Of a stretch of 64,000 bases of DNA, positions 17,528 through 26,314 are shown piece after piece. Under the pieces are notes generated by a model. That model had not been told where the DNA came from. It worked only from the letters and a program-made list of their open reading frames with translations, and did not search any database. Made by a program: the position numbers and the translations under genes. How positions within the stretch are numbered: position 1 is the first letter of the stretch; every line of letters starts with the position of its first letter. The DNA is from G963675935 sp963803125 (GTDB taxonomy: Bacteria; Planctomycetota; Planctomycetia; Pirellulales; Thermoguttaceae), in contig CAWDLR010000003.1 in assembly GCA_963803125.1 (NCBI GenBank), forward strand, positions 2,914,001 to 2,978,000, in the 5' to 3' direction.

Positions 17528-19180
17528 CCGAGCCCACCGTTCGGCTGGGGCGCGATCCATCGAGCACGATCGCGCTGCACGACACCGAAGTCTCCCGCCA
17601 TCACGCCGAAATCCGCTGGGTCGAGGGCGAATACGCCATCGCCGACCTGAATAGCTCGAACGGCACCTTCATCAACGGCCAGCGGATTCGCCATCATCAA
17701 CTCGCCAGCGGCGATCAACTTCAGGTGGGGAGCACATTGATGCTCTACACCGGGCCGGCCGAGGAGACGAAGGAAAACCTGACGGACATCGTCAGCATCG
17801 GATCGTCGGGCGAGACGTTGGACGGGTCGCGAATCGTCCGCTCGGTGACGCAGCAGGAGGGGAGCCGCATCTTCGAGTTGGCCTCGGAGCTGCCGCAAAA
17901 CTCGTGGCTCGCCCGGGCACGGAGCAATTTGCAGGTGATGTACCGCACGGCGCTGGCGGTCAGCCACACGCTGGACATCGACCAGTTGTTGCAGCGGATC
18001 ATGGAACTGATCTTCGAGTGGGTCGAGGCCGATCGCGGCTGCATCATGCTGATGGACCCGCAGAACAAGGCGCTTCAGCCGAAAGTGCGGCGGACGCGGA
18101 AGGGGGTGCGGGCGGACGAGCGGATTTCGATCAGCAAGACGATTCTCGATTACGTCACCAACCGCAACGAAGGCGTCTTGACCAGCGACGCCCGGCAGGA
18201 CGACCGCTGGAGCGCCGGCGGCAGCATCGTGCAAATGGGGGTCCGCGAGGCGATTTGCGTGCCGATGCGCGGCCGCTACGACGTGGTCGGGGCGATCTAC
18301 ATCGACACCTCGACCACCGCCCAGCAGTTGGTCCAAAAGGGCGGGGCCAACAAGTTCAACGAGGACCATCTCAAGTTGATGATCGCCATCGGCCACCAGG
18401 CGGCGCTGGCGGTCGAGGACACCCGCTACTATTCGGCCATGGTCCAGGCGGAGCGGCTGGCGGCGATCGGACAGACGATCGCAACGTTGTCGCACCACAT
18501 CAAGAACATCCTGCAAGGCATTCGCGGCGGCAGCTATCTGATCCAGATGGGCTTGAAGGACCATGACGAGGAGATCACCCGCAAGGGCTGGAATATCGTC
18601 GAGCGGAACCAGAACCGCATCTCCGCCCTGGTGATGGACATGCTCACCTTCAGCAAGGAGCGCGAGCCGGACCTGACCGTGGCGAATGTCAACACCGTGG
18701 TGTCGGACGTGATCGAGCTGATGCGGGTGACGGCGGACGAGGCGAAGGTCGAGTTGAAGTGGCGGCCGGGCGAGCCCATGCCCGAAATGATCTTCGATCC
18801 TGAGGCGCTGCACCGCGCGGTCCTCAACGTGGTCACCAACGCCATCGACGCGGTGAGCGAGCAGGAGACGCCCGGGCAGGTCAAGGCGTCCGCGCAATAC
18901 CTGGCCGAGCAGAAGCTGGTGCGGATCATCGTCGAGGACAACGGGCCGGGAATTCCCGCCGATCAGATGGAGCATCTCGTTCAGCCCGTTCGTTGCCTCG
19001 AAGAAGAGCCGCGGCACCGGCCTGGGGTTGCCGGTGAGCCAGAAAATCCTCAGCGAACACGGCGGGCGAATCCTGGTCGAGAGCGAGCCGGGAAAGGGAT
19101 GCCAGTTCATCCTCGAATTGCCGGCCGTGCTGCCGCCGAGCGAAGCGGGGACGATCGCGCACAAGACGGCTGGGTCGTAG
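17473..19180 (+). CDS. FHA-GAF sensor histidine kinase, frame disrupted near 18985
   Basis: Starts with GTG at 17473, overlapping the receiver gene. The order is an FHA phosphothreonine-binding domain (about 1-95, with GRDPSSTIALHD and SRHHAEIRW), a GAF domain (about 150-320), a dimerisation/phosphoacceptor helix with LSHHIKN (H341/H342), and a HATPase domain with NVVTNAIDAV and VEDNGPGIP. After QP at about residue 505 the frame turns arginine-rich. Removing one C from CCC at 18985-18987 restores FVASKKSRGTGLGLPVSQKI (the G2 box) and a natural end at 19180, giving 568 residues. So this is either an assembly indel or a recent pseudogene. The uncorrected frame would run to 19320 through a repeat. 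Confidence 0.88.
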
Positions 19181-19200
19181 CGATTTTGCGGGATGTTCCG

Positions 19201-19251
19201 TGCGAAACCGCAAGCGGCGGGAACTTCTGGTTCCCACGCGGAGCGTGGGAA
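19201..19251. repeat. GCGAAACCGCAAGCGG motif plus TTCCCACG hairpin
   Basis: TGCGAAACCGCAAGCGG (19201-19217) is followed by the hairpin TTCCCACG-CGGAG-CGTGGGAA (19231-19251). Both are dispersed-repeat types; the second is a REP-like sequence known from many bacterial genomes. It may also act as a transcript end after the kinase, though no T-run follows. Confidence 0.6.
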
Positions 19252-19393
19252 CGAGAGGAAAAACCGCAGGCAACTGGGGCGGGGCGGCGGCGGTTTGACG
19301 GGGGCGGGGGGCGTGACTAGCATAGGCGCTATGCACCCGAGGCATGTCGCCGGTGGGTGGACTCCTCAACGCCTTTGCCGCGGTCTCACGTCT

Positions 19394-19963
19394 ATGACCA
19401 CTCTTCGCTCGCGCCTCTTCTCGGTTCTGACTTTCGGTGCTGGTTCTCGCGGGTTGTTTCTCGCTTTTTCCGTGTTGACGGTCGGCGTCTTGTCGGCCGG
19501 CGCGGCGGCGGCTCAGAATTTCGCTTGCGTCGATCAGCAGGTGGCGAGAAACTGGACACTGCACCGCATCGCGGTGATTCAGGCGGCCCGCGGCGACGTG
19601 GTGGGGGCGAAGAACACCGTGGCCGAGATCATCGAGCCGCAATGGAACCCCGGGCCGTCGGAGGTGACGAGCGTGCGGTTCTGCAACGGCATGGTGATGT
19701 ACGATCACCCGCCGGCGTTTATGCGGCGGCCGTGTCCAAGCTGCGTCGCCCCGCCGATCTATCGGGACCTGTCGCCCCGCAGCGTTCCCGCCGCAGTGCC
19801 GGCGGGGCTGCCGGCGAATTACCTGGCCGCCGATCCGCGTCATGGGGCCGTCGTCGATTTCCGCGATGAGTACGACTCCTACGGCACCCGTGTGACCTCC
19901 AGACGCTACGACGACGGTTCTGTCGTGATCGAGACGCCGCACCCGGCGAGGACCGACCGCTGA
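19394..19963 (+). CDS. small exported protein of unknown function
   Basis: With the ATG at 19394 (MTTLRSRLFSVLTFG) the product has 189 residues. A hydrophobic stretch ending SAGAAAAQ (about residues 22-41) is a good signal peptide. The mature part has a helical segment (VARNWTLHRIAVIQAARGD), a CPSC pair, and a tyrosine/proline-rich C-terminus; no family is recognised. An in-frame upstream extension from 19193 passes through repeat DNA and is not believed. The gene stands alone, separated from the kinase by a repeat and followed by a long gene-free stretch. Confidence 0.65.
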   Translation: MTTLRSRLFSVLTFGAGSRGLFLAFSVLTVGVLSAGAAAAQNFACVDQQVARNWTLHRIAVIQAARGDVVGAKNTVAEIIEPQWNPGPSEVTSVRFCNGMVMYDHPPAFMRRPCPSCVAPPIYRDLSPRSVPAAVPAGLPANYLAADPRHGAVVDFRDEYDSYGTRVTSRRYDDGSVVIETPHPARTDR

Positions 19964-20590
19964 TGGCACCCAAACGGGGTCGCGCAGGCCTGGAGCACCG
20001 CCGCCCCCGCCGCGACACCGTTCGTTGGTCAGCAACTCGCCGAATTCTCAGAGCCAGAACGGCGGCTGAACTTCTGGCTATCGATGACCATGGGCCGATT
20101 CTGCGGAATTTGCCGTCCTCCCCATCCGTCGTTGCGGTGCTTGCAAAACTGCCGTCTCAACATACGTGCCCCCCGGTACGGTGAAACTCCAGCGCCGTAC
20201 GTATAGGTTCCGTGACGGAGATTTTCAAGAGAACTCTTGGGGCCAGTTTCGCGTGTCGCCGGCAGTTTGGTAGGCTTCGGCTTCTACGCCGGAATAGCCA
20301 CCAACTTGTGTGGAGCAACGAGAAGACGTTTCGGCACCTTCTTCAGCGACTGTTGTTTCTTTCCGTCAACCACGAAGAGGGATTGCCGTAAACCCGATCA
20401 TTGCCTTGGGGTGGGGGGTATATTCTAGTGTGCTGTAATGTTGTAAGCTATCGGCGGCTTCAATGCCCTTAAGTTGGGCAGCAGGGGGAGGTGACAGGAT
20501 TGGGACGGAAGAAAGGCAAATTCTGACAATCAAAGCGATAAGGGCGTGTGCCATTGCTTTGCACACATTTGCCGCCGCGTTCCCTCTGTC
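19964..20590. other. gene-free stretch
   Basis: No open frame here has convincing start, composition or family. The local base composition is more AT-rich around 20340-20450 than in the flanking genes, which fits promoter or spacer DNA. No strong inverted repeat was found. Confidence 0.45.
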
Positions 20591-20839
20591 CTAACGGCGT
20601 TTCTTCGGCGGCACCTTCCCATTGATAGGCTCGATGCGGGTGACGTGCAGCAAATCACAGTAGACGAGATGCCTGGGGAACTGCTCACCAGGCTTCGGCA
20701 AGGCGATGACGACCTCTCGCTGCATGACAAGCACCATTTCCGGTTGCCGCACTTCGTACGCCGCCCCGTCGGAGAGGCAAACCCGGAATGGCTGAAACGG
20801 CTGGTGCAGGAGGTGCTTCTGAATCGTTTCCGGCGTCAT
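20591..20839 (-). CDS. small conserved-type hypothetical protein (82 aa)
   Basis: A compact 82-residue soluble protein, MTPETIQKHLLHQPFQPFRV at the start, then SDGAAYEVRQPEMVLVMQREVVIALP and DLLHVTRIEPI. The pattern (short helix, then LSDG...YEV..PEM, then a beta-rich region ending in L.HVTRIEP) is one I have seen repeatedly in planctomycetal genomes as small uncharacterised proteins; it may be a small beta-barrel. It has a basic tail (KVPPKKRR). No partner gene is adjacent and no function can be assigned. Confidence 0.7.
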   Translation of the reverse strand: MTPETIQKHLLHQPFQPFRVCLSDGAAYEVRQPEMVLVMQREVVIALPKPGEQFPRHLVYCDLLHVTRIEPINGKVPPKKRR

Positions 20840-21044
20840 GGCAATCGTCCAGTGTCGGGGTTACTCGTATCGACCCTTCCCACCGATTTACTCTACCGCC
20901 GGAACGGGTAGAATTCAAGGCAAACCGGCCCGCTGAACGTGGCAACGGATTTCGGATCTGAACGGTTGGCGGCCGATCGACCGTCGGCCGCGCGCTCGCC
21001 GCCTGCGGGCGGCGGCTAGACGGGCCGCACAGAAAGCACTGGCG

Positions 21045-21281
21045 ATGCTGAAAGTCCTCTTCCTATGCACTGGCAAATCCCGCCGCAGCCAAATGGCTGA
21101 GGGGTGGACACGGCACCTTCGCGGCGATCGGATCGAAGCGTTCTCGGCCGGGATCGAGGCCCACGGATTGAACCCGGACGCGGTTGGGGTGATGGCGGGG
21201 GCGATTTCGGCGGAGGATCGGCGGGCGCGGCGACACAGCCGGACATCCCAGCGCAAACCGCCAGGAGGAGCAACAGTCTAG
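21045..21281 (+). pseudogene. truncated ArsC / low-molecular-weight phosphatase remnant
   Basis: The first 50 codons (MLKVLFLCTGKSRRSQMAEG, then RIEAFSAGIEAHGLNPDAV) match the N-terminus of thioredoxin-type arsenate reductases and low-molecular-weight protein tyrosine phosphatases. The P-loop, normally CTGNSCRSQ, has lysine for asparagine and arginine for the second cysteine. After AVGVMAG the similarity stops and the frame ends at 78 residues, about half the family length, next to a palindromic repeat at 21302-21365. It lacks the catalytic cysteines of the C-terminal half and should be inactive. The source was probably a full arsC. Confidence 0.7.
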
Positions 21282-21301
21282 AAGCTGTTTCAATACCCGT
21301 T

Positions 21302-21365
21302 GGGGTGGCAGTTGCACTGCCGCCCCGGTGCGGAAGACCGGGGGTGGCAGTGCAACTGCCACCCC
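21302..21365. repeat. 20-bp inverted repeat (GGGGTGGCAGTTGCACTGCC)
   Basis: 21302-21321 pairs perfectly with 21346-21365 around a 24-base loop (CGCCCCGGTGCGGAAGACC core). It sits directly behind the ArsC remnant. A related hairpin (GGTTGGGGCAGCAGTT) lies inside coding sequence at 59914-59946. Confidence 0.8.
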
Positions 21366-21432
21366 ATCGTCCTTGGAGCAGAACCAACTCGGCCGGCAAT
21401 CGATAGGACATGCGGCGCACGCGACCCTCCGC

Positions 21433-21840
21433 CTATCGGAGAAAGAGGCTGTAGGTGAGCATGGAGAAGACGAAACCGGTGAAGAGGGAGTATTTCCAGT
21501 TGTGGGCGACGAAGGCGAAGAACAACAGCGAAGTGAGCACGCGCAGGTAGGGCGTCAGCAGCAGCGCGGTGATGCCCAGGCTCACCAAGAATCGCGGACG
21601 AAAATGGCCGCCGGTCAAATCATGAAACTCGGCAGTGATGAACTCGAAGAGATTCAGCTTGGGAACGGTGTATGTAATGCCGAGGTGTCCGTAGGCGATC
21701 CAATGCCAGGTGAGCCCGGCGACGATGAGTACGACGCTGACGATGACGCCGCCCAACAGCACGTAGCCGACCAGCAGGTCCATCGCCGCCTGCTGGACCT
21801 CCGCGCGTTCCGTCGTCCTTGGGTTGCTGTCCTGTTTCAT
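21433..21840 (-). CDS. DUF1634 membrane protein
   Basis: A 135-residue protein with three or four membrane helices (about 23-46, 85-100, 103-125). The size and the pairing with a TauE permease match the DUF1634 family. Its start overlaps the permease stop codon as ATGA, so the two are translationally coupled. DUF1634 proteins are thought to assist or modify the TauE-type transporter; the exact role is unknown. The first 19 residues are polar and cytoplasmic. Confidence 0.8.
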   Translation of the reverse strand: MKQDSNPRTTERAEVQQAAMDLLVGYVLLGGVIVSVVLIVAGLTWHWIAYGHLGITYTVPKLNLFEFITAEFHDLTGGHFRPRFLVSLGITALLLTPYLRVLTSLLFFAFVAHNWKYSLFTGFVFSMLTYSLFLR

Positions 21841-22667
21841 AGGGCCTCCAGAACGCCGCGGACGAGCATTTCAACTCCCAGCAGCAATAGCACGACCATA
21901 AAGAACCAGCGGACCGCCCGGTTGCTCAGCCGTACGAGCAGCTTCGTGCCGAGGTAGGCGCCCAGCAGGATGCCGAGGACGACCGGCGCGATCAGGCCGG
22001 CGTCGACCGCGCCGGCGGCCAGATAGACGCTGGTGCCGGCCAGGGCGGTTACGCCGATAATCAGGTTGCTGGTGGTGGTGGAGACCTTCGGCGGCAGGCC
22101 CATCACCATGTCGTGGATCAGCACCTTCAGCGCGCCGGCGCCGATGCCGAGCATCCCCGCAATCAGACCGGCGACGAACATCGACGGGCCGCCGAAGTAG
22201 GCGCGGACGGCCTGATATTGGATCATCTTTCCGGCGGGCTGGTCGTAGTAACTGCCGCTTAGTTCGAGCCAGCGCGAGACGCCGTCCTGGTGGTCGGCCG
22301 GCCGCCACTGTTGGTGTCGTTCGAGGAAGAGCGCTCCCCAGGAGGTCAGCAGCACGACGCCGAAGAGGATGAAGAGCACGCTATGGCCGGAGGCCAGGGT
22401 GATGGCGGCGCCCAGCAGCGCCCCGACGATGGTGAACATCTCCAGAAACATGCCAACCTTGAGGTTGGTGATGCGGTCGCGGACGTAGGCCGAGGCGGCG
22501 CCGCTGGAGGTGGCGATGACCGAGACGATGCTGACGGCGATGGCCTTTTTGATGTCCATGCCCATCAGCGTCATGGCGGGGATGAGCACCACGCCGCCGC
22601 CCATGCCGCTCATCGCGCCGACGAAACCCGCGGCAATTGAGATCAGCAGTAGCGATTCGAATCCCAT
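21837..22667 (-). CDS. TauE/SafE-family permease
   Basis: A 276-residue polytopic membrane protein with about eight helices. The first (GFVGAMSGMGGGVVLIPAMT) carries the glycine-rich GxGGG motif and the second half repeats it (GLIAGMLGIGAGALKV), the internal duplication of the TauE/SafE (sulfite exporter) family. Members export sulfite, sulfoacetate or related organic anions; the substrate here cannot be told. It forms a two-gene operon with the DUF1634 gene and is transcribed away from the signal peptidase gene. Confidence 0.85.
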   Translation of the reverse strand: MGFESLLLISIAAGFVGAMSGMGGGVVLIPAMTLMGMDIKKAIAVSIVSVIATSSGAASAYVRDRITNLKVGMFLEMFTIVGALLGAAITLASGHSVLFILFGVVLLTSWGALFLERHQQWRPADHQDGVSRWLELSGSYYDQPAGKMIQYQAVRAYFGGPSMFVAGLIAGMLGIGAGALKVLIHDMVMGLPPKVSTTTSNLIIGVTALAGTSVYLAAGAVDAGLIAPVVLGILLGAYLGTKLLVRLSNRAVRWFFMVVLLLLGVEMLVRGVLEAL

Positions 22668-22822
22668 GACGGTCTGGCGTTACTCCCCGCAGGGCATTAT
22701 ATTCTTGTGGCAAGTCCGTCGAGGCAAGGGGACGGCGGGGCGAGCGCTTCCCTGCGGGGGCGCGGCTAAACGTGGGAAACGAACCACTTTTTCACCGATA
22801 ATTACGGCACCGTAGAAACGCC

Positions 22823-24715
22823 ATGTCTGCATCACGTCGCCGCGACAAAACGAGGGGCAAGGAGGCACCGGCTGCCGGGGGCGGGGGGAAGAAGCCGCCG
22901 GCGGGACACTCGCCACGGCATTTCCTTTCGGCGGACGCGATTCGCGAGATGATCGAATCGCTGGCCGTGGCGCTGGTGTTGGCGCTGTTGATTCGCGGCT
23001 TCGCCGCTGAGGCCTTTGTGATTCCCACCGGCTCGATGGCCCCGGCGCTGATGGGGCGCCATAAGGACGTGACCTGCCCGCAGTGCGGATGCCAGTATCA
23101 GGTCAGCGACAGCCGGGCGGTGAACGAGGAATCGGGCGAACTGACGGGGGAGCAGGTGATCGCCGCGACCTGCCCGATGTGCCGCTTTACCATGGACCTC
23201 CGCCCTGGAAACACGCTGGGGCGGAGTTACCCGTTCTACAACGGTGACCGCATCGTCGCCAGCCGCTTCAACTACGAGTTGGGCGAGCCGCGGCGCTGGG
23301 ACGTCGCCGTCTTCCATTACCCGATGAACGCCACCCAGGACTTCATCAAGCGCGTTGCCGGGCTGCCGAATGAGACGTTGCGAATTCAATACGGCGACGT
23401 TTGGACGAAGCCGAAAGGGGCCAGCGAGTTCTCGATCGCGCGGAAGCCGCCGTCGAAAGTGCTGGCGACGATGCAGGCGGTCTACGACGACGAGTACTGG
23501 CCCAAGCTGTTGGTCGACAAGGGCTGGCCGTTGCCGTGGGCGCCGCTCGAAGCGAATGCCGCGGGGGGCTGGAAAGCGGCGGACGATCGGAAATCGTTCG
23601 GCATAGACGGCAGTGCAGCCGGCGAGGTGTGGCTCGGTTATCGGAACATCTTGCCCGACTTCGACCACTGGGAATATCTGCTGGGGATAAGGGCGGTGAG
23701 TCCGCCGACGCCGCGACCGCAGTTGATCCGCGATTTCACGGCGTACGATACGGACGAGCCTTGGTATTTCGGAAAGCCGAGCGACTGGCGGCCGCCCCCG
23801 CCCCCGCCACCCGCGCAGCCCGACGGCCTGGGGACGCCGCCGCCGAACTTCCTAAAACTCGGATTGAACTGGGTGGGTGATCTGGTCGTCGAATTTGAAT
23901 TGAACGCCGCGGCCGCAAGCGGAGAGGTCCTCGTCGATCTTGTCAAGGGCGGGCATCACTTCCTCTGCCGGCTCGATCTGGCCAAGGGGACGGCCGAATT
24001 GTCGATTCGCGGCGTGGGGGGATTCCACGCCTCGGCGGCCGGCATTCACGGGCCGGGCAGGCACCGCGTCCGTTTCGCCAACGTCGATCAGCAACTGCTG
24101 CTCTGGCTCGACGGCAGCTTGGCGAAATTCGATGCCCCCACCACTTATGAACTTGAGACCGCAGACACGCGCGTGCCGAACGAGGACGACCTCACGCCGG
24201 CGCGGATCGGCTCGCGCGGGGCGGCGGCCGAGGTCCGCCATCTGAAACTCTACCGCGACATCTATTACGTGGCCAATCGCATCAAAGACGGCAGGGCCTA
24301 CCCGTCAGATATCCCCGCGGATTTCGATCCGCAAGCCGCCGACTATCCCTATGCGGCACTGCTCGAAGCGGCAGCGCGGCCGTTTTTCAATCCGACCAGA
24401 TCGCGAAAGGACCTGAAGCAGTTGAACGAGGACGTGGCTGGCTTCTTCTCCAATCCGGCGAAGTGGCGGGGCTTCGGGAAGCGAGTGAGCGTCGAGTTCG
24501 AGCTGGGGGCGGACCGGTTCTTCATGCTCGGCGACAACAGCGCCCAGAGCAAGGACGGCCGGCTGTGGGACGAAAAGGAGTATTACGTACGACGCGATCT
24601 ACTGGTGGGCCGCGCGCTGTTTGTCTATTGGCCCCATTCCTGGGATAGAATCCCGGGTACGCGGATTCCCTTTCCCTACTTTCCGAACTTCGCGCGGATG
24701 CGGCTGATTCGCTAG
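22823..24715 (+). CDS. lepB: signal peptidase I with zinc-ribbon and LamG-like insertions
   Basis: Membrane-bound leader peptidase that removes signal peptides after export. One TM (about 44-60) precedes the catalytic serine in PTGSMAPAL (S71); the general-base lysine lies in DFIKRVAGLPNETL (K176) and the conserved box FFMLGDNSAQSKDGRLW near 564-580. At 630 residues it is far longer than the usual 250-330. Two inserts explain this: C85/C88 and C117/C120 form a zinc-ribbon-like pair between the serine and lysine boxes, and a region at about 348-482 looks like a LamG/concanavalin-type beta-sandwich (VVEFELNAAAASGEV...HRVRFANVDQQLLLWLDG). The function of the inserts is unknown. Divergent from the TauE gene. 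Confidence 0.88.
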   Translation: MSASRRRDKTRGKEAPAAGGGGKKPPAGHSPRHFLSADAIREMIESLAVALVLALLIRGFAAEAFVIPTGSMAPALMGRHKDVTCPQCGCQYQVSDSRAVNEESGELTGEQVIAATCPMCRFTMDLRPGNTLGRSYPFYNGDRIVASRFNYELGEPRRWDVAVFHYPMNATQDFIKRVAGLPNETLRIQYGDVWTKPKGASEFSIARKPPSKVLATMQAVYDDEYWPKLLVDKGWPLPWAPLEANAAGGWKAADDRKSFGIDGSAAGEVWLGYRNILPDFDHWEYLLGIRAVSPPTPRPQLIRDFTAYDTDEPWYFGKPSDWRPPPPPPPAQPDGLGTPPPNFLKLGLNWVGDLVVEFELNAAAASGEVLVDLVKGGHHFLCRLDLAKGTAELSIRGVGGFHASAAGIHGPGRHRVRFANVDQQLLLWLDGSLAKFDAPTTYELETADTRVPNEDDLTPARIGSRGAAAEVRHLKLYRDIYYVANRIKDGRAYPSDIPADFDPQAADYPYAALLEAAARPFFNPTRSRKDLKQLNEDVAGFFSNPAKWRGFGKRVSVEFELGADRFFMLGDNSAQSKDGRLWDEKEYYVRRDLLVGRALFVYWPHSWDRIPGTRIPFPYFPNFARMRLIR

Positions 24716-24880
24716 CGCGCGGTGTTGCCGCTCCGATTGCGGCACCCCTTCACGGCTGGACACTTGGTATTTGTGGCAGCCGCCACTAGGGAAATCCCCG
24801 GCTTCTCCGCGGGCCATGCCACGCTACTATTCTGCTAGGGGAAACCGCTTAGTCTTACTGCATAGGATCGAGGGAAATGT

Positions 24881-24963
24881 CGTTTAGCCGGCGGGCTTGC
24901 CCGCCGCGAGAAGCGCTGCATGACTCCACATGGGGCGCGGCGGGCAAGCCCGCCGGCTAAACG
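24881..24963. repeat. 28-bp inverted repeat, GTTTAGCCGGCG family (copy 1)
   Basis: 24881-24908 (CGTTTAGCCGGCGGGCTTGC then CCGCCGCG) pairs perfectly with 24936-24963 around a 27-base loop. It lies upstream of htrA and shares its GTTTAGCCGGCG ends with the larger element at 53455-53636. The rest of 24716-25093 contains only the htrA leader. Confidence 0.85.
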
Positions 24964-25093
24964 TCGTGCTGTCGGATTCGCAAGAGATTACCCAACTCAT
25001 TTCCAAGGAGTTCCGCAGCGACAGAAGTCGCCCCTGCAAAACCGTGGTGGGTCAACTTGTTCTGTTGCAGCGATTGAGCAAGGAGGGCAGGTC

Positions 25094-26311
25094 ATGGCGA
25101 TACCGGAATCTCACGCGCCGGTCGAACGGCCGCCGGAAGAGGCGGGGCCAGCCGAGCAGCGGCCGCCCGTGATTGTAGCGACGCCCGTTCGCCCGCCGAC
25201 GCACGGCTTCGCGCTGTTTGCGCTGGCGGTGCTTGCGTTGTTCCTCTTGGTGGCCCCGTACGTCGCGCAGCAGGTGGCGTTCGGCATCGCCCGGGGGAAA
25301 GAGAGGGCGCTGGCCGAGGTGGCGAAAAACGAGCTGGCGGGTCTGCCCGCCGCGGCAAACCGCTATGCCCTGGTCGCCAAAATCATCGAGCCGAGCGTCG
25401 TCGGCGTGCAGAGCACAATCCACGTCGCTTCGCCATTCGGCGAGGCGGGGCTGTTCGAGCCCGAGGTCGAGGCGATGGCGCAGGGGTCGGGCGTGATCGT
25501 CGATCCGGCCGGGTACATCCTTACCAATGCCCACGTCATCAGCCGGGCGGCCGAGAACGGCGTGAGCGTGCAGCTTAGCGACGGCCGCACGATCAGGCAC
25601 GCGACTGTCGTCGGCGTCGATCCGGCCACCGACTTGGCCGTGCTGAAGATCGACGCGGGCAAGCTGACCGCGGCGAAGATGGGAGACGACGCCGCCGTGC
25701 AAGTCGGCGATCAGGTGTTGGCCGTGGGCAGCCCCTACGGCCTGAGCGAGACGGTCACCGCCGGAATCATCAGCGCGAAAAACCGCCGGGTCGGCATCGA
25801 AAACGTGCGCTACGCGGATTTCCTGCAAACCGACGCCGCCGTGAATCCGGGCAACAGCGGCGGCCCACTGGTGAATATGAATGCGGAGGTGGTGGGCATC
25901 AACACCGCGATCGTCGGGCACGTCTACCAGGGAATCGGCTTCGCCATCCCCAGCGACCTGGCCAAAAAGGTGTACGAGTTGCTCAAACGCGGCGGCATCG
26001 CCCGCGGCTGGATCGGCGTCGGCACCCAGGAGCTTACCGGATCGCTGGCCGAGAAGCTCGGGTTGAAGGATACGCGCGGGGCGTTGTTGGCCGAGGTGCT
26101 GCACGATTCGCCCGCCGAACAAGCGGGGTTGCGGCCGGGAGACGTGGTCGTCGGCTGGGACAAGCAGACAATTGCCAACGCGAACGACCTGCGGATCGCC
26201 ATCGCCCGCACCAAGCCCGGCGATAGGGCGCGCGTCATCTATTATCGCGACGGGAAAAGAGAGACGGCAACGATCACCGTGGCAAAGCGGCCGAAAAAAT
26301 TGACGCGATAG
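25094..26311 (+). CDS. HtrA/DegP-family serine protease with PDZ domain
   Basis: A 405-residue S1C trypsin-like protease for quality control of envelope proteins. The ATG at 25094 follows AGGAGGGCAGGTC, a strong ribosome site; the longer frame from 24920 runs through repeat DNA. An N-terminal anchor (about 38-56) is followed by the protease domain with the full triad: H147 (TNAHVI), D180 (TDLAVL), S255 (GNSGGP). One PDZ domain (about 300-395) ends the protein (GLRPGDVVVGWDKQTI), as in DegS-like members with a single PDZ. ftsH starts four bases after its stop, so two membrane proteases share an operon. Confidence 0.92.
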   Translation: MAIPESHAPVERPPEEAGPAEQRPPVIVATPVRPPTHGFALFALAVLALFLLVAPYVAQQVAFGIARGKERALAEVAKNELAGLPAAANRYALVAKIIEPSVVGVQSTIHVASPFGEAGLFEPEVEAMAQGSGVIVDPAGYILTNAHVISRAAENGVSVQLSDGRTIRHATVVGVDPATDLAVLKIDAGKLTAAKMGDDAAVQVGDQVLAVGSPYGLSETVTAGIISAKNRRVGIENVRYADFLQTDAAVNPGNSGGPLVNMNAEVVGINTAIVGHVYQGIGFAIPSDLAKKVYELLKRGGIARGWIGVGTQELTGSLAEKLGLKDTRGALLAEVLHDSPAEQAGLRPGDVVVGWDKQTIANANDLRIAIARTKPGDRARVIYYRDGKRETATITVAKRPKKLTR

Positions 26312-26314
26312 ACC

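Noticed and set aside
17413..19323. minus-strand frame of over 600 codons opposite the kinase
   Set aside because: Shadow frame; the plus strand carries FHA, GAF and histidine kinase motifs.
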